Part shown: positions 26,006 through 35,757 of the stretch, piece after piece
How positions within the stretch are numbered: the first letter of the stretch is position 1
Layout: each line of letters starts with the position of its first letter
Origin: an uncultured Clostridiaceae bacterium
GTDB lineage: Bacteria > Bacillota > Clostridia > Lachnospirales > Lachnospiraceae
Direction of reading: 5' to 3'
DNA length: 64,000 nt
Assembly (NCBI GenBank): GCA_947177415.1
Contig: CAMWUK010000006.1
Coordinates: 1 to 64,000 of the forward strand
Position numbers and translations under genes: made by a program
The notes under the pieces: generated by a model
Seen by the model: the letters and a program-made list of their open reading frames with translations, nothing else
Told to the model about the DNA's origin: nothing
Database searches by the model: none

Positions 26006-26060
26006 TAAAAAGCCTGTGAAATGTCTGAAATTAAGAAGATACTTCACAGGCTTTTTCTTT
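26006..26060. terminator. Intrinsic terminator between convergent genes
   Basis: AAAAAGCCTGTGAA at 26007-26020 pairs with TTCACAGGCTTTTT at 26043-26056. T-runs on both strands mean it can end both the ABC operon and the convergent CLC gene. Confidence 0.9.
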
Positions 26061-26112
26061 ATCCTCAATTATTGGAAACTTATATCATACTTAAGACGTA
26101 AACAATCTCAGT

Positions 26113-27381
26113 TTAATAAGTACTTTTATTAATATAAGTTGGTGATAACTTGGAATATACAATTTTCTGACTGCTGTATAAGCTGTAATAACCAGATAAT
26201 ACATAACTGACAGCACAGGCAAGGCAAAAGAGCATAAGCCCTTCTGCTCCAAATAATTCCAAGCTAAGAAGCAGAGATGCAATTGGGCAGTTTACGACAC
26301 CACAAAACATGGAAATAAGACCAATTGCAGCACCAAAACAAGGCGGAAGTCCAAGAAGTCCACCAGCAATATTACCAAAGGTAGCTCCAATAAAGAAAGA
26401 AGGAACGATTTCACCACCTTTAAATCCAGCACCTAAGGTAAGTGCCGTAAAGATAAGTTTTAACAGGAAGGCTTCTGGTTTTGCCTGTCCTGAAATTGCA
26501 GCAGATACGATATGCATACCAGTACCGTTGTAGTCGTGGCTTTGTACCAAAAAGGTAAGGACTACTACCAAAAAACCTCCTACCAGTATACGAAGATAGG
26601 CATTTGATAAAAGCCGTTTATACCAGTTGGTTGTCTTATGAAGGGCAAAGCAGAAAATCATACTAACTACGGCACAAAGAGCTGCAAGAATCACTATTCT
26701 TAATATAGTTGGCAAGTCTGCTTCTGGGATAGAAGCAAGGTGGTAGAATACAGGTTTCATACCAAAATATTTGGCAATATCAAAAGCAAGAATAGCAGAG
26801 AGCAGACAAGGAATAAATGCCACATAATAAAGGACACCTACACTGATAACCTCCATACTAAAAATAGTAGCAGTAACCGGAGTACCAAACAGTGCAGCAA
26901 ATACTCCACTCATACCACACATAGTAATGATATGGATGTCTTTTTCGTCCAGCCGGAAGATACTGCCAAGAGTAGAACCAATACTGCCGCCAATTTGCAG
27001 TGCAGCACCTTCTCGTCCAGAAGAGCCTCCAAAAAGATGGGTAATTACAGTGGAAATAAAAATCAAAGGTGCCATTCGGAACGGAATTGCTTTTGAACTG
27101 CGAATGGAAGCTATAATACGATTTGTTCCGCCATCTTCTAACATATTAGTAATATGGTAGAAGCCTACAATTGCTAGTCCGGCAAATGGAAGGAAACAAA
27201 TTAGAATTGGGTATTGGACACGAAGTGAAGTTGCCTGTTCTACAGCTTTATGAAAAGAACTTCCTACTAATCCACATACAATTCCAGTAATTGAAGCACA
27301 GGAAAACCATTTGATAAGATATAGTATAGACATTCTGGCATGCATTACTTTTCTTTTTACTCTAACCATTAATTTTTTCAT
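26113..27381 (-). CDS. CLC family anion channel/antiporter, probably fluoride type
   Basis: A 422-residue CLC protein with about ten helices. Pore motifs are readable: GGSSGREGAALQIGGSIGS (GREGx motif), YNGTGMHIV and GAGFKGGEIVPSFFIGATFG. Canonical chloride CLCs show GKEGP and GxFxP; the YNGxG and GGExxPxFFIGAT forms resemble the fluoride/proton antiporter clade (CLC-F), which protects cells from fluoride. That assignment is from memory of motifs and is moderate. AAAGGAG precedes the ATG. No fluoride riboswitch pattern is visible upstream. Confidence 0.85.
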   Translation of the reverse strand: MKKLMVRVKRKVMHARMSILYLIKWFSCASITGIVCGLVGSSFHKAVEQATSLRVQYPILICFLPFAGLAIVGFYHITNMLEDGGTNRIIASIRSSKAIPFRMAPLIFISTVITHLFGGSSGREGAALQIGGSIGSTLGSIFRLDEKDIHIITMCGMSGVFAALFGTPVTATIFSMEVISVGVLYYVAFIPCLLSAILAFDIAKYFGMKPVFYHLASIPEADLPTILRIVILAALCAVVSMIFCFALHKTTNWYKRLLSNAYLRILVGGFLVVVLTFLVQSHDYNGTGMHIVSAAISGQAKPEAFLLKLIFTALTLGAGFKGGEIVPSFFIGATFGNIAGGLLGLPPCFGAAIGLISMFCGVVNCPIASLLLSLELFGAEGLMLFCLACAVSYVLSGYYSLYSSQKIVYSKLSPTYINKSTY

Positions 27382-27509
27382 AATATACTCCTTTGTAAAA
27401 ATATATATGTCTGTTTTGCAGTTAGTCAGTTTACCATCACTTTTACATCATAAAGGGTATCAGTATATTTTTCAAGTTTGATTTACATAATGGATAACAA
27501 AATTTCCCA

Positions 27510-27538
27510 GAATATTGTGAAAGGAAACGCACATACTA
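27510..27538 (+). promoter_or_regulatory. Sigma-G-like promoter of the SASP gene
   Basis: GAATA at 27510-27514 and CATACTA at 27532-27538 are separated by 17 bp, close to the forespore sigma-G consensus (GHATR, about 18 bp, CATWHTA). SASP genes are classical sigma-G targets. Confidence 0.75.
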
Positions 27539-27587
27539 GAATTAAGATAAGCAAGACAAATATCTACAGACCGGCGTGAAAACAAAG

Positions 27588-27616
27588 GATAAGTGGATAT
27601 CGTCTCCGCTTATCCA
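27588..27616 (+). other. Hairpin in the SASP 5' untranslated region
   Basis: GGATAAGTGG and CCGCTTATCC form a stem of about ten base pairs between the promoter and the ribosome site. It may stabilise the mRNA; nothing more can be said. Confidence 0.5.
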
Positions 27617-27650
27617 AATTAATCACTTACTGAAATGGAGGTGTGACAAT

Positions 27651-27866
27651 ATGGCTAACAATAGTTCAGGAAGAATGGAAGTTCCAGAAGCAAAAGAAGC
27701 TATGGATCGTTTCAAAATGGAAGTTGCTGACGAATTAGGAGTACCTTTAAAAGCTGGATATAATGGCGATTTAACCAGTGCACAGAATGGTTCTGTTGGT
27801 GGAGAAATGGTTCGTCAGATGATTAAGCGTCAGGAAGAATCTATGTCTGGTAAGTCAGAGAAATAG
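27651..27866 (+). CDS. Alpha/beta-type small acid-soluble spore protein
   Basis: A 71-residue DNA-binding spore coat protein of the core, which covers DNA in dormant spores. The helix motif KMEVADELGVPL contains the germination protease (GPR) cleavage region, and LTSAQNGSVGGEMVRQMI is the conserved second motif. The ATG at 27651 is chosen because TGGAGG precedes it; the frame extends further upstream only by chance. The sigma-G-like promoter and terminator make it a single-gene unit, and it shows that the organism forms spores. Confidence 0.95.
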   Translation: MANNSSGRMEVPEAKEAMDRFKMEVADELGVPLKAGYNGDLTSAQNGSVGGEMVRQMIKRQEESMSGKSEK

Positions 27867-27887
27867 TATGACATACTAAAAACGAGA

Positions 27888-27920
27888 AGGGCTGTTGTTG
27901 TAAAACAATGGCTCTTTTTT
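27888..27920 (+). terminator. Terminator of the SASP gene
   Basis: AAGGGCTGTTGTTG folds onto CAATGGCTCTT with G-U pairs and is followed by six T residues. Confidence 0.8.
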
Positions 27921-27970
27921 GTTCTTTACACGCATAAAAGGCTGTGATACAATGAAAAATAAAGATTTTA

Positions 27971-28104
27971 GGAATTATTCAGGTAGGAACACGCATTTAC
28001 TGCGTGTTTCGTAAGAAAAATGAAAGTTGATTGTTCTAAGCCCTTCGCCGAAGGCGAATCTTCATGGGCTTAGAACGTAACTGTTCATGCATCTGAACAG
28101 TTAC
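27971..28104. mobile_element. MITE-like element, type A (134 bp) with target duplication
   Basis: Left end GGAATTATTCAGG is a degenerate GTAACTATTCAGG; the right end CTGAACAGTTAC is intact. The 8-bp sequence AGATTTTA is repeated at 27963-27970 and 28105-28112. The identity continues for a further 8 bp (16 bp in all), see findings. It lies 43 nt before glmM. Confidence 0.88.
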
Positions 28105-28147
28105 AGATTTTAGGAATTATATCAGTGGATTAGAAAGGAAGAAAAAT

Positions 28148-29485
28148 ATGGGAAAATATTTTGGAACAGATGGTTTTCGCGGGGAAGCAAATGTGGATTT
28201 AAATGTGATGCATGCATATAAGGTAGGAAGATTTTTAGGATATTATTATGGTCAGGAACACAAAGCTAGAATTGTAATTGGAAAGGACACCAGAAGATCC
28301 AGTTATATGTTTGAAGATGCATTGTCTGCTGGTCTTACCGCCAGTGGAGCAGATGTGTATTTAATTCATGTGACTACTACACCAAGTGTATCTTATGTGG
28401 TAAGAAGTGAAAATTTTGATTGTGGAATTATGATTTCAGCCAGTCATAATCCGTTTTATGATAATGGCATTAAAGTATTAAATGGTTTGGGACACAAACT
28501 GGAGGCTGAAATAGAGCAGAAGATAGAAGAATACATTGATGGACCGGAAGATGCCATTCCATTTGCTACAAAAGAGAAGATTGGACGTACTACAGACTAC
28601 ATAATTGGACGTAACCGTTATATCGGATATCTTATGTCCTTAGTAACCCGCTCTTTCAAGGATATGAAGGTAGGTTTAGATTGTGCCAATGGATCTGCTT
28701 ATGAGATTGCAAAGGGTGTATTTGATGCCCTTGGTGCTAAAACGTATGTTATTAACAATCATCCAGATGGAACCAACATCAATACCAATTGTGGTTCTAC
28801 GCATATTGAAGTGTTGCAGGAATATGTTAAAGAGAATGGACTTGATGTGGGATTTGCCTTTGATGGAGATGCTGACCGCTGTCTTGCAGTGGATGATAAA
28901 GGGAATATAGTAGATGGAGATTTAATTCTTTATGTATGTGGAAGCTACCTAAAGGAAAAGGGAGAATTGAATAACAATACTATTGTAACTACTGTAATGT
29001 CTAATCTGGGATTATATAAAGCATTAGATAAGAAAGGGATTTCCTATGAAAAAACTGCTGTTGGAGATAAATATGTTTACGAAAATATGATGAAAAATGA
29101 TCATATTATAGGTGGAGAGCAGTCTGGACATATTATTTTTAGCAAATATGCAGCAACCGGAGATGGGGTATTAACTGCATTAATGATTATGGAAGTAATT
29201 TTGGAAAAGAAGACCAGTTTGTCAGAATTGGTAAAGGAGGTTGTAATTTATCCTCAGCTTTTAGAGAATGTAAGAGTCAAAGATAAGAAGGCAACCATGG
29301 AGCATCCGGCAGTACAGGCTGCAGCAAAAGAAGTAGAAGAGGCACTTGCTGGTGATGGAAGAATTCTTCTCCGTGAAAGTGGAACAGAACCATTAGTTCG
29401 TGTTATGGTGGAAGCGAAAACAGATGAACTCTGCCAGAAGTATGTGAAGATGGTAGTGGATGTGATTAAAGAACGTTGTATATAG
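28148..29485 (+). CDS. glmM: Phosphoglucosamine mutase
   Basis: Converts glucosamine-6-phosphate to glucosamine-1-phosphate for UDP-GlcNAc and peptidoglycan synthesis. The 445-residue protein begins KYFGTDGFRGEAN, has the phosphoserine loop SASHNP (S99), the metal site FDGDADR, the sugar loop GGEQSGH and the phosphate loop RESGTEPLVRVM. The last usually reads RPSGTEP; the P-to-E/S shift here is tolerated in clostridial members. AAAGGAAG precedes the ATG. It stands alone, behind a repeat element. Confidence 0.95.
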   Translation: MGKYFGTDGFRGEANVDLNVMHAYKVGRFLGYYYGQEHKARIVIGKDTRRSSYMFEDALSAGLTASGADVYLIHVTTTPSVSYVVRSENFDCGIMISASHNPFYDNGIKVLNGLGHKLEAEIEQKIEEYIDGPEDAIPFATKEKIGRTTDYIIGRNRYIGYLMSLVTRSFKDMKVGLDCANGSAYEIAKGVFDALGAKTYVINNHPDGTNINTNCGSTHIEVLQEYVKENGLDVGFAFDGDADRCLAVDDKGNIVDGDLILYVCGSYLKEKGELNNNTIVTTVMSNLGLYKALDKKGISYEKTAVGDKYVYENMMKNDHIIGGEQSGHIIFSKYAATGDGVLTALMIMEVILEKKTSLSELVKEVVIYPQLLENVRVKDKKATMEHPAVQAAAKEVEEALAGDGRILLRESGTEPLVRVMVEAKTDELCQKYVKMVVDVIKERCI

Positions 29486-29506
29486 ATTAGTTCATATATT
29501 TATATA

Positions 29507-29536
29507 TAGACAATTGCATAAACTTTGTGTTATAAT
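29507..29536 (+). promoter_or_regulatory. Probable sigma-A promoter upstream of tig
   Basis: TAGACA at 29507-29512, 18-bp spacer, TATAAT at 29531-29536. It would give a long leader of about 230 nt containing the partial type B element at 29601. Confidence 0.6.
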
Positions 29537-29600
29537 AACAGAATGTATAGGTTTGTCTAGTGTAATGTAAAGCTGAGGAAATTCGAAATAAGAAGTTTTG

Positions 29601-29660
29601 GTAACAGTTCAGGTAGGTCTGCACATTTACTGTGCTGACCGTAAGAAAGTGTATAACAAG
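29601..29660. repeat. Truncated type B element
   Basis: GTAACAGTTCAGGTAGGTCT and the GCACA/TGTGC hairpin match the left end of type B copies; the right half is missing or too diverged to recognise. Confidence 0.65.
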
Positions 29661-29770
29661 AATAGAGTCAGGCTTGTTCATTTCGTGTCTGATAATGCGT
29701 TGGAATAGACAGACAGTAGTTCAGTAGAAAGAACGTGCAGGAGAATCTGCACAAAGGAGGAAAATATTTC

Positions 29771-31057
29771 ATGAGTTTACAAGTTGAAAAGTTAGAGAAG
29801 AATATGGCAAAGTTTACTATCGAAGTAAGTCCTGAGGAATTCGATGTTGCAGTAGAGAAAGCTTATCAGAAAAATAAGAATAAGATGAATATTCAGGGAT
29901 TCCGTAAAGGTAAAGCACCACGGAAGATGATTGAAAAGATGTATGGCAAGGAAATATTCTTCGAAGAAGCTGCAAATATCATTATTCCAGAAGCTTACAC
30001 AAAGGCATTAGAAGAATGTGAAGAAGATGTTGTTTCACAGCCTTCTATTGATGTAACACAAATAGAAGCAGGAAAGCCATTTATCTTTACTGCTGAAGTT
30101 GCATTAAAACCAGAAGTAGAATTAGGAACATACAAAGGTGTAGAGATTGAGAAGTTAGATACAGAAGTAACAGATGCAGACTTAGAAGCAGAAATAGATA
30201 AGGTTAGAGAACAGAATGCGAGAACTATAACAGTAGAAGACCGTCCGATACAAGATAAAGATATGACAGTAATTGACTTTGAAGGATTTGTGGATGGAGA
30301 GACATTTGAAGGTGGAAAAGCAGAGGATTACAGCCTGACAATTGGATCTCATTCCTTTATTGATACTTTTGAAGAACAGTTAATTGGAAAGAATATCGGA
30401 GAAGAAGTAGAAGTAAATGTTACATTCCCAGAAGAGTATCATGCAAAAGAGTTAGCTGGTAAGCCAGCAATGTTCAAAGTAACAGTAAAAGAAATTAAGG
30501 TAAAAGAATTACCAGAGTTAGATGATGATTTTGCACAGGATGTATCAGACTGTGAGACTTTAGAAGAGTACAAAGATACTTTGCGTGAAGAGATCCAGAG
30601 CAGAAAAGAAGATGCAGCTAAGAATGCAAAGGAAGATGCAGTTATTGAAGCAATTATCGAAGATGCAAAGATGGATATTCCAAATCCAATGATAGATACC
30701 CAGGTTAGACAAATGGCAGAAGATTTTGCCCGCAGAATTTCACAGCAGGGAATTTCTCTTGACCAGTATTTCCAGTTTACTGGTATGAATCCAGAGAGTT
30801 TCTTAGAACAAATGAAACCACAGGCATTAAAACGTATCCAGAGCAGATTAGTCTTAGAAGCTGTTGTTGCAGCAGAGGGAATTAAAGCAACTGAGGAAGA
30901 GATCGAAAAAGAAATGTCTGATATGGCAGAAGCTTATCAGATGGAATTAGATAAAGTAAAAGAATTGATGGGTGACGCTGAGAAGGAACAGCTTGCTCTT
31001 GATCTTGCAGTACAGAAAGCAGTAACACTTGTAGTGGACAATGCAGTAGAAAAATAA
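29771..31057 (+). CDS. tig: Trigger factor, ribosome-associated chaperone
   Basis: A 428-residue chaperone that binds nascent chains at the ribosome exit tunnel. The ribosome-docking motif GFRKGKAPRKMI is near residue 45, the FKBP-type prolyl isomerase domain spans about 160-245 (DMTVIDFEGFVDGETFEGG), and the C-terminal SurA-like helical part follows. The start at 29771 is preferred because AAAGGAGG is correctly spaced; upstream in-frame codons precede that site. It heads the tig-clpP-clpX-lon-engB order, typical of Clostridia. Confidence 0.97.
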   Translation: MSLQVEKLEKNMAKFTIEVSPEEFDVAVEKAYQKNKNKMNIQGFRKGKAPRKMIEKMYGKEIFFEEAANIIIPEAYTKALEECEEDVVSQPSIDVTQIEAGKPFIFTAEVALKPEVELGTYKGVEIEKLDTEVTDADLEAEIDKVREQNARTITVEDRPIQDKDMTVIDFEGFVDGETFEGGKAEDYSLTIGSHSFIDTFEEQLIGKNIGEEVEVNVTFPEEYHAKELAGKPAMFKVTVKEIKVKELPELDDDFAQDVSDCETLEEYKDTLREEIQSRKEDAAKNAKEDAVIEAIIEDAKMDIPNPMIDTQVRQMAEDFARRISQQGISLDQYFQFTGMNPESFLEQMKPQALKRIQSRLVLEAVVAAEGIKATEEEIEKEMSDMAEAYQMELDKVKELMGDAEKEQLALDLAVQKAVTLVVDNAVEK

Positions 31058-31059
31058 TG

Positions 31060-31204
31060 GTTACTGTTCACTCACAAGCTTGACACTTGCTGTCAAGCTA
31101 TGTGCCAAGAAGATAGAACAGCCAAGAATCCAGCCTTTCGCCGAAGGCGAATTATTAATAGGCTGGATTCCGTTACAGCTTGCACCGTAGGTGTGAACTG
31201 TAAC
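31060..31204. mobile_element. MITE-like element, type C (145 bp) with 8-bp duplication
   Basis: Begins GTTACTGTTCAC, ends GTGTGAACTGTAAC. Hairpins: CTTGACA/TGTCAAG, GAATCCAGCC/GGCTGGATTC with inner TTCGCC/GGCGAA, and the terminal TTCACACC-type stem. Exact duplication AAATAATG at 31052-31059 and 31205-31212. It starts 2 nt after the tig stop codon. Confidence 0.93.
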
Positions 31205-31261
31205 AAATAATGTAAAATAATGGTAACAGATGAGCCTGTGGGCTGGACTGTTACATAGAAT

Positions 31262-31292
31262 AAGGTGTCAAAAGTACCTATTTGACACCTTT
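31262..31292 (+). terminator. Hairpin between tig and clpP
   Basis: AAGGTGTCAAA and TTTGACACCTT form an 11-bp perfect stem with an 8-nt loop, followed by only a short T-stretch. It probably attenuates or ends the tig transcript 30 bp before clpP. Confidence 0.6.
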
Positions 31293-31320
31293 ATGTTCTT
31301 AAAAAGGAGGATGAGACTAT

Positions 31321-31905
31321 ATGAGTTTAGTACCTTATGTCATTGAACAGACAAGCAGAGGAGAACGTTCCTATGATATCTATTCCAGATTGTTAAAAGA
31401 TAGAATTATCTTTTTAGGAGAAGAAGTAACAGATGTTTCTGCAAGTGTGGTTGTAGCACAACTTTTATTTTTGGAAGCGGAGGATCCAGGAAAAGATATT
31501 AATCTTTATATCAACAGTCCTGGTGGTTCTGTAACAGCAGGTATGGCAATTTATGATACCATGAATTTTATCAAATGTGATGTGTCTACAATCTGTATTG
31601 GTATGGCTGCAAGTATGGGAGCTTTCCTTCTTGCAGGTGGAGCAAAAGGAAAACGTATGGCACTTCCAAATGCAGAAGTAATGATTCATCAGCCATCAGG
31701 TGGTGCAAGAGGACAGGCAACAGATATTAAAATTGTAGCAGACAATATTTTAAAAACAAAGAGAAAATTAAATGAGATCTTAGCAGCCAATACAGGTAAG
31801 CCATTAGACATTATTGAAGTGGATACTGAGCGTGATAACTATATGAGTGCAGAAGAAGCAAAAGCATACGGATTGATTGATAGTATTATTACTAACCGTC
31901 AGTAA
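31321..31905 (+). CDS. clpP: ATP-dependent Clp protease proteolytic subunit
   Basis: Serine protease barrel that degrades proteins unfolded by ClpX or ClpC. The 194-residue protein has the catalytic triad S98 ([10 protein letters not shown]), H123 (VMIHQPSGG) and D172 (TERDNYM). The mature N-terminus should start soon after the short [10 protein letters not shown] leader. AAAAAGGAGG lies upstream. clpX follows 77 bp later. No CtsR-type heptad repeat is visible. Confidence 0.98.
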   Translation: MSLVPYVIEQTSRGERSYDIYSRLLKDRIIFLGEEVTDVSASVVVAQLLFLEAEDPGKDINLYINSPGGSVTAGMAIYDTMNFIKCDVSTICIGMAASMGAFLLAGGAKGKRMALPNAEVMIHQPSGGARGQATDIKIVADNILKTKRKLNEILAANTGKPLDIIEVDTERDNYMSAEEAKAYGLIDSIITNRQ

Positions 31906-31927
31906 GCAGACAGTTGGTGTTACTGGT

Positions 31928-31960
31928 AAGAGAGGAAGAATGAATTTTTTCCTCTCTTTC
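31928..31960 (+). terminator. Attenuator-like hairpin between clpP and clpX
   Basis: AAGAGAGGAA at 31928-31937 pairs with TTCCTCTCTT at 31949-31958, with T residues on both sides of the right arm. It may partly end the clpP mRNA. Confidence 0.6.
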
Positions 31961-31982
31961 TGGGAAAGAAAGGTGGAAAAGA

Positions 31983-33278
31983 ATGGCAAACAGAGATGAT
32001 AAGAAATTGGTAAGATGTTCTTTTTGTAACAAATCAGAAAAACAGGTTCGTAAGTTAATTGCAGGAACATCAGGATCGGATGTGTATATTTGTGACGAAT
32101 GTATAGATATTTGTACAGATATTATAAATTCCGAATTAGATGACTTTGAAAATGATACCGAAATTAATTTGTTAAAACCAAAAGAAATTAAAGAATTTTT
32201 AGATCAGTATGTTATTGGACAGGATGAAGCTAAAAAGGTTTTGTCTGTATCTGTATATAATCACTATAAACGTGTGTTGATGGAAAGAAGTCTTGATGTA
32301 GAACTTCAGAAGAGTAATATTATTATGGTTGGACCAACTGGTTCAGGTAAAACTTATCTTGCACAAACATTAGCAAAACTTTTGAATGTTCCATTTGCTA
32401 TTGCAGATGCAACAACACTTACAGAGGCAGGATATGTAGGTGAAGATGTAGAAAATATATTATTGAAGATTATCCAGGCTGCGGATTATGATATTGATCG
32501 TGCAGAATATGGAATTATATATATTGATGAAATTGACAAGGTAACAAGGAAATCAGAAAATACCTCTATTACCAGGGATGTTTCTGGAGAAGGTGTACAG
32601 CAGGCACTTCTTAAAATTATAGAAGGAACAGTAGCAAGTGTGCCACCACAAGGTGGAAGAAAACATCCTCATCAGGAATTGATTCAGATTGATACCACCA
32701 ATATTTTATTTATCTGTGGTGGAGCTTTTGATGGGTTAGAAAAGATTATAGAATCCCGTATTGGTAAAAAGGCTATTGGATTCAATGCAGAACTTAGCAT
32801 TTTTGAAGAGAAGAATGTTGGAGAATTGTTTAAACAGGTATTACCACAGGATTTTGTAAAATATGGTTTGATTCCGGAATTTGTAGGACGTGTACCAGTA
32901 TCTGTGGGACTGGATTTGTTAGATGAAGAGGCTTTAGTTCGTATATTGACAGAACCAAAGAATGCCATTGTAAAACAATATAAGAAATTATTTGAGTTAG
33001 ATGGTGTAGAATTGGATTTTGAGGAAGAGGCAATTCGTGAGATTGCTAAACGTTCTGTTGAAAGAAAGACTGGTGCCAGAGGTCTTCGTGCAATCATGGA
33101 AGAAATTATGATGGATACCATGTATGAAATTCCTTCAGATAGCAGAATTTCCAAATGTATCATTACCAAGGAAACTGCAGATGGAATAGGGCAGCCATTT
33201 CTTGAGTTTTCAGAAGAATCTGATAGAAGAGAAAGACCGGCAGCCATAAGATTTAAAGATGATAACGAAATAGCGTAA
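31983..33278 (+). CDS. clpX: ATP-dependent Clp protease ATPase subunit
   Basis: AAA+ unfoldase that feeds substrates to ClpP. The N-terminal zinc domain uses C12, C15, C37 and C40; Walker A is GPTGSGKT at 117-124, Walker B IIYIDEID at 178-185, and the RKH pore loop GGRKHPH is present. The 431-residue length is standard. AAAGGTGG precedes the ATG. It lies between clpP and lon. Confidence 0.98.
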   Translation: MANRDDKKLVRCSFCNKSEKQVRKLIAGTSGSDVYICDECIDICTDIINSELDDFENDTEINLLKPKEIKEFLDQYVIGQDEAKKVLSVSVYNHYKRVLMERSLDVELQKSNIIMVGPTGSGKTYLAQTLAKLLNVPFAIADATTLTEAGYVGEDVENILLKIIQAADYDIDRAEYGIIYIDEIDKVTRKSENTSITRDVSGEGVQQALLKIIEGTVASVPPQGGRKHPHQELIQIDTTNILFICGGAFDGLEKIIESRIGKKAIGFNAELSIFEEKNVGELFKQVLPQDFVKYGLIPEFVGRVPVSVGLDLLDEEALVRILTEPKNAIVKQYKKLFELDGVELDFEEEAIREIAKRSVERKTGARGLRAIMEEIMMDTMYEIPSDSRISKCIITKETADGIGQPFLEFSEESDRRERPAAIRFKDDNEIA

Positions 33279-33359
33279 GTAAAAAATACAGTTCGGTTTT
33301 GTGGAGTGCCAGTAGTCTGGTCACAGAGCCGGGCTGTAATTAGAATGAAGGAAAGATTT

Positions 33360-35717
33360 ATGAATAGAGACGAGAGAGCGATGCCAATTGTGGCATTGAG
33401 ACGAATGCTTGTTTTGCCAGGAATGCTTATGCATTTTGATGTGAATAGAAAGATAACTGTAGAAGCAGTGGAACAAGCTATGTTGACAGACCAGATGCTT
33501 TTTTTAGTTACTCAGAAGAATGAAGAGAGAGAATTGCCAGGGGTAGAAGATTTATATGAAACAGGAACGATTGCTATGATAAAGCAAATGGTTCGTATGC
33601 CTGGAAATTCTATTCGTGTTATGGTACTGGGTGTAGATAGGGCACATCTAATAGGGCTTACCAAAGAGAAACCATATTTGCAAGGAATTATACAGACTCA
33701 GGAAGATGAGGGTCTGGAAGAATTTTCAAACAGCCAGAAAAAGGCCATGATACAACACTTATTTGAATTAACACAAGAATATGCTAAAGAAGGCAACCAT
33801 ATAGGAGACAAGGCATTAAAAAGATTAAAAGAGACCACTTATATTCCTAAGATAGTGGATGAAGTTGCTGCCTTGCTGCCTTTGGACTTACGTTCCAAAC
33901 AGAATATACTGGGGGAATTTAATAGTCTTAAACGTTATAACATGCTGACTGAATTTCTGGCAGAAGAGATTGATATAGCCAAATATCGCAAAGAGCTGCA
34001 AGCTAAGGTGAAAGGAAAGGTTGATAAAAACCAGAGAGAGTATCTTCTTCGGGAGCAGATGAAGGTAATTCGTGAGGAATTAGGAGAAGGAGATACCTTG
34101 TCTGAGGTAGAGGAATTTAAAGAAAAGTTTAGAAAACTTGAGGCAAGTAAAGAGATTAAGAACAAAATCTGGACAGAAATTGAGCGATACCGGATGAACT
34201 CCGGCAGTAGTGCAGAAAGTGCAGTTGCCAGAGGATATATTGAAACTTTACTTTCACTTCCTTGGGAAAAATGTAGTGAAGATAGTAAGGATTTGGTTGC
34301 CGCCAGACAGCTATTGGAAGAAGAACATTATGGACTTACAAAAGTAAAGGAAAGAGTGATAGAAGCTCTTGCAGTCCGTATGCTGACTTCCAATGGAAAT
34401 AGTCCTATTTTATGTTTGGTAGGACCTCCCGGAACTGGTAAGACATCCATTGCCCGATCCATTGCAGATGCCCTGCACAAAAAATATATTCGTGTTTGTC
34501 TTGGGGGTGTCCGAGATGAAGCAGAAATCCGTGGACACCGAAGAACTTATGTCGGTTCTATGCCTGGACGAATTGTAACAGCATTAAAAAATGCAGGAGT
34601 AAAGAATCCGTTGATGCTTTTGGATGAGATTGATAAGGTAGGAAACGATCAAAGGGGAGATACTGCTTCGGCACTACTGGAAGTATTAGATGCAGAGCAG
34701 AATAATAAATTTGTGGATCATTATGTAGAACTTCCAGTGGATTTATCTAAAGTGTTGTTTATAGCAACTGCTAATTCTTTGCAGACAATACCAAAACCAT
34801 TACTGGATCGTATGGAGATAATCGAAGTATCCAGTTATACAGAAAATGAGAAATATCAGATTGCAAAGAAATATTTATTGAAAAAACAATTATGGAAAAA
34901 TGGTCTTGATACCAAACAGATAACAATTGATAAAAAAGCTATGGAATTGTTAATACATGGATATACCAGAGAAGCAGGGGTAAGGCAGCTAGAGAGAACT
35001 ATTGGAAAAATATGCCGTAAAGTTGCAACAGAAGCTCTTGAATCTTCTATAAAAGAAGGTATTCAAGATGAGAATCCAATTGGGGATATCAAAGTACGTA
35101 TTACCACGAAAAATATAGAACATTATCTTGGTAAAGTTAAATATCATACAAATGAAGCAAATAAAAAACCAGCGGTTGGTATTGTCCGGGGACTTGCTTG
35201 GACCAGTGTTGGAGGCGATACTTTAGAAATAGAAGTAAATGTAATGCCAGGAAAAGGAAAACTTTTACTTACTGGAAAGCTAGGGAATGTGATGAAAGAA
35301 TCTGCACAGATTGCACTTACCTATGTCCGTTCTTTAAGCGAACAATATAAAATAGAACCAGAATATTTTGAGAAGCATGATATTCACATTCATGTACCAG
35401 AGGGAGCTACGCCAAAGGATGGTCCTTCTGCAGGTATTACTATGGCAACAGCGGTTTTTTCTGCCGTTACAGGAAAAAAAGTCCGGGCAGATATTGCTAT
35501 GACAGGAGAGGTAACCCTGAGAGGAAGAGTGCTTCCAATTGGAGGATTAAAAGAGAAGATTCTAGCAGGAAAACAAGCAAAGTTAAACACTATTTTAGTA
35601 CCCAAAGAAAATCAGAAAGATATTGATGAGTTGGATGCGGAGATAACACAAGGACTAGAAATTTTGTTTGTAGAAGATATGAAAGAAGTATTATCATATA
35701 GCATTAAGACCAAATAA
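33360..35717 (+). CDS. lon: Lon protease (LonA type)
   Basis: A 785-residue ATP-dependent protease for misfolded and regulatory proteins. Lon-N domain at the start, AAA+ domain with GPPGTGKT at 355-362, and the protease domain with the Ser-Lys dyad S690 (KDGPSAGIT) and K733 (PIGGLKEK). I take the ATG at 33360, which has GAAGGA 8 nt upstream; an in-frame ATG at 33345 and the open frame further upstream lack a site. It is 81 bp after clpX. Confidence 0.96.
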   Translation: MNRDERAMPIVALRRMLVLPGMLMHFDVNRKITVEAVEQAMLTDQMLFLVTQKNEERELPGVEDLYETGTIAMIKQMVRMPGNSIRVMVLGVDRAHLIGLTKEKPYLQGIIQTQEDEGLEEFSNSQKKAMIQHLFELTQEYAKEGNHIGDKALKRLKETTYIPKIVDEVAALLPLDLRSKQNILGEFNSLKRYNMLTEFLAEEIDIAKYRKELQAKVKGKVDKNQREYLLREQMKVIREELGEGDTLSEVEEFKEKFRKLEASKEIKNKIWTEIERYRMNSGSSAESAVARGYIETLLSLPWEKCSEDSKDLVAARQLLEEEHYGLTKVKERVIEALAVRMLTSNGNSPILCLVGPPGTGKTSIARSIADALHKKYIRVCLGGVRDEAEIRGHRRTYVGSMPGRIVTALKNAGVKNPLMLLDEIDKVGNDQRGDTASALLEVLDAEQNNKFVDHYVELPVDLSKVLFIATANSLQTIPKPLLDRMEIIEVSSYTENEKYQIAKKYLLKKQLWKNGLDTKQITIDKKAMELLIHGYTREAGVRQLERTIGKICRKVATEALESSIKEGIQDENPIGDIKVRITTKNIEHYLGKVKYHTNEANKKPAVGIVRGLAWTSVGGDTLEIEVNVMPGKGKLLLTGKLGNVMKESAQIALTYVRSLSEQYKIEPEYFEKHDIHIHVPEGATPKDGPSAGITMATAVFSAVTGKKVRADIAMTGEVTLRGRVLPIGGLKEKILAGKQAKLNTILVPKENQKDIDELDAEITQGLEILFVEDMKEVLSYSIKTK

Positions 35718-35757
35718 TCAATATTTAGGATATGCCAGATAAGAAAGGATTTTAGAT

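Noticed and set aside
27385-27560. Fluoride riboswitch upstream of the CLC gene
   Set aside because: I looked for the conserved GGNGATGG and pseudoknot pattern on the minus strand and did not find it.
31205-31320. CtsR operator before clpP
   Set aside because: The GGTGTCAAA/TTTGACACC pair is an inverted repeat that forms a hairpin; the direct heptad repeats of CtsR are not seen.
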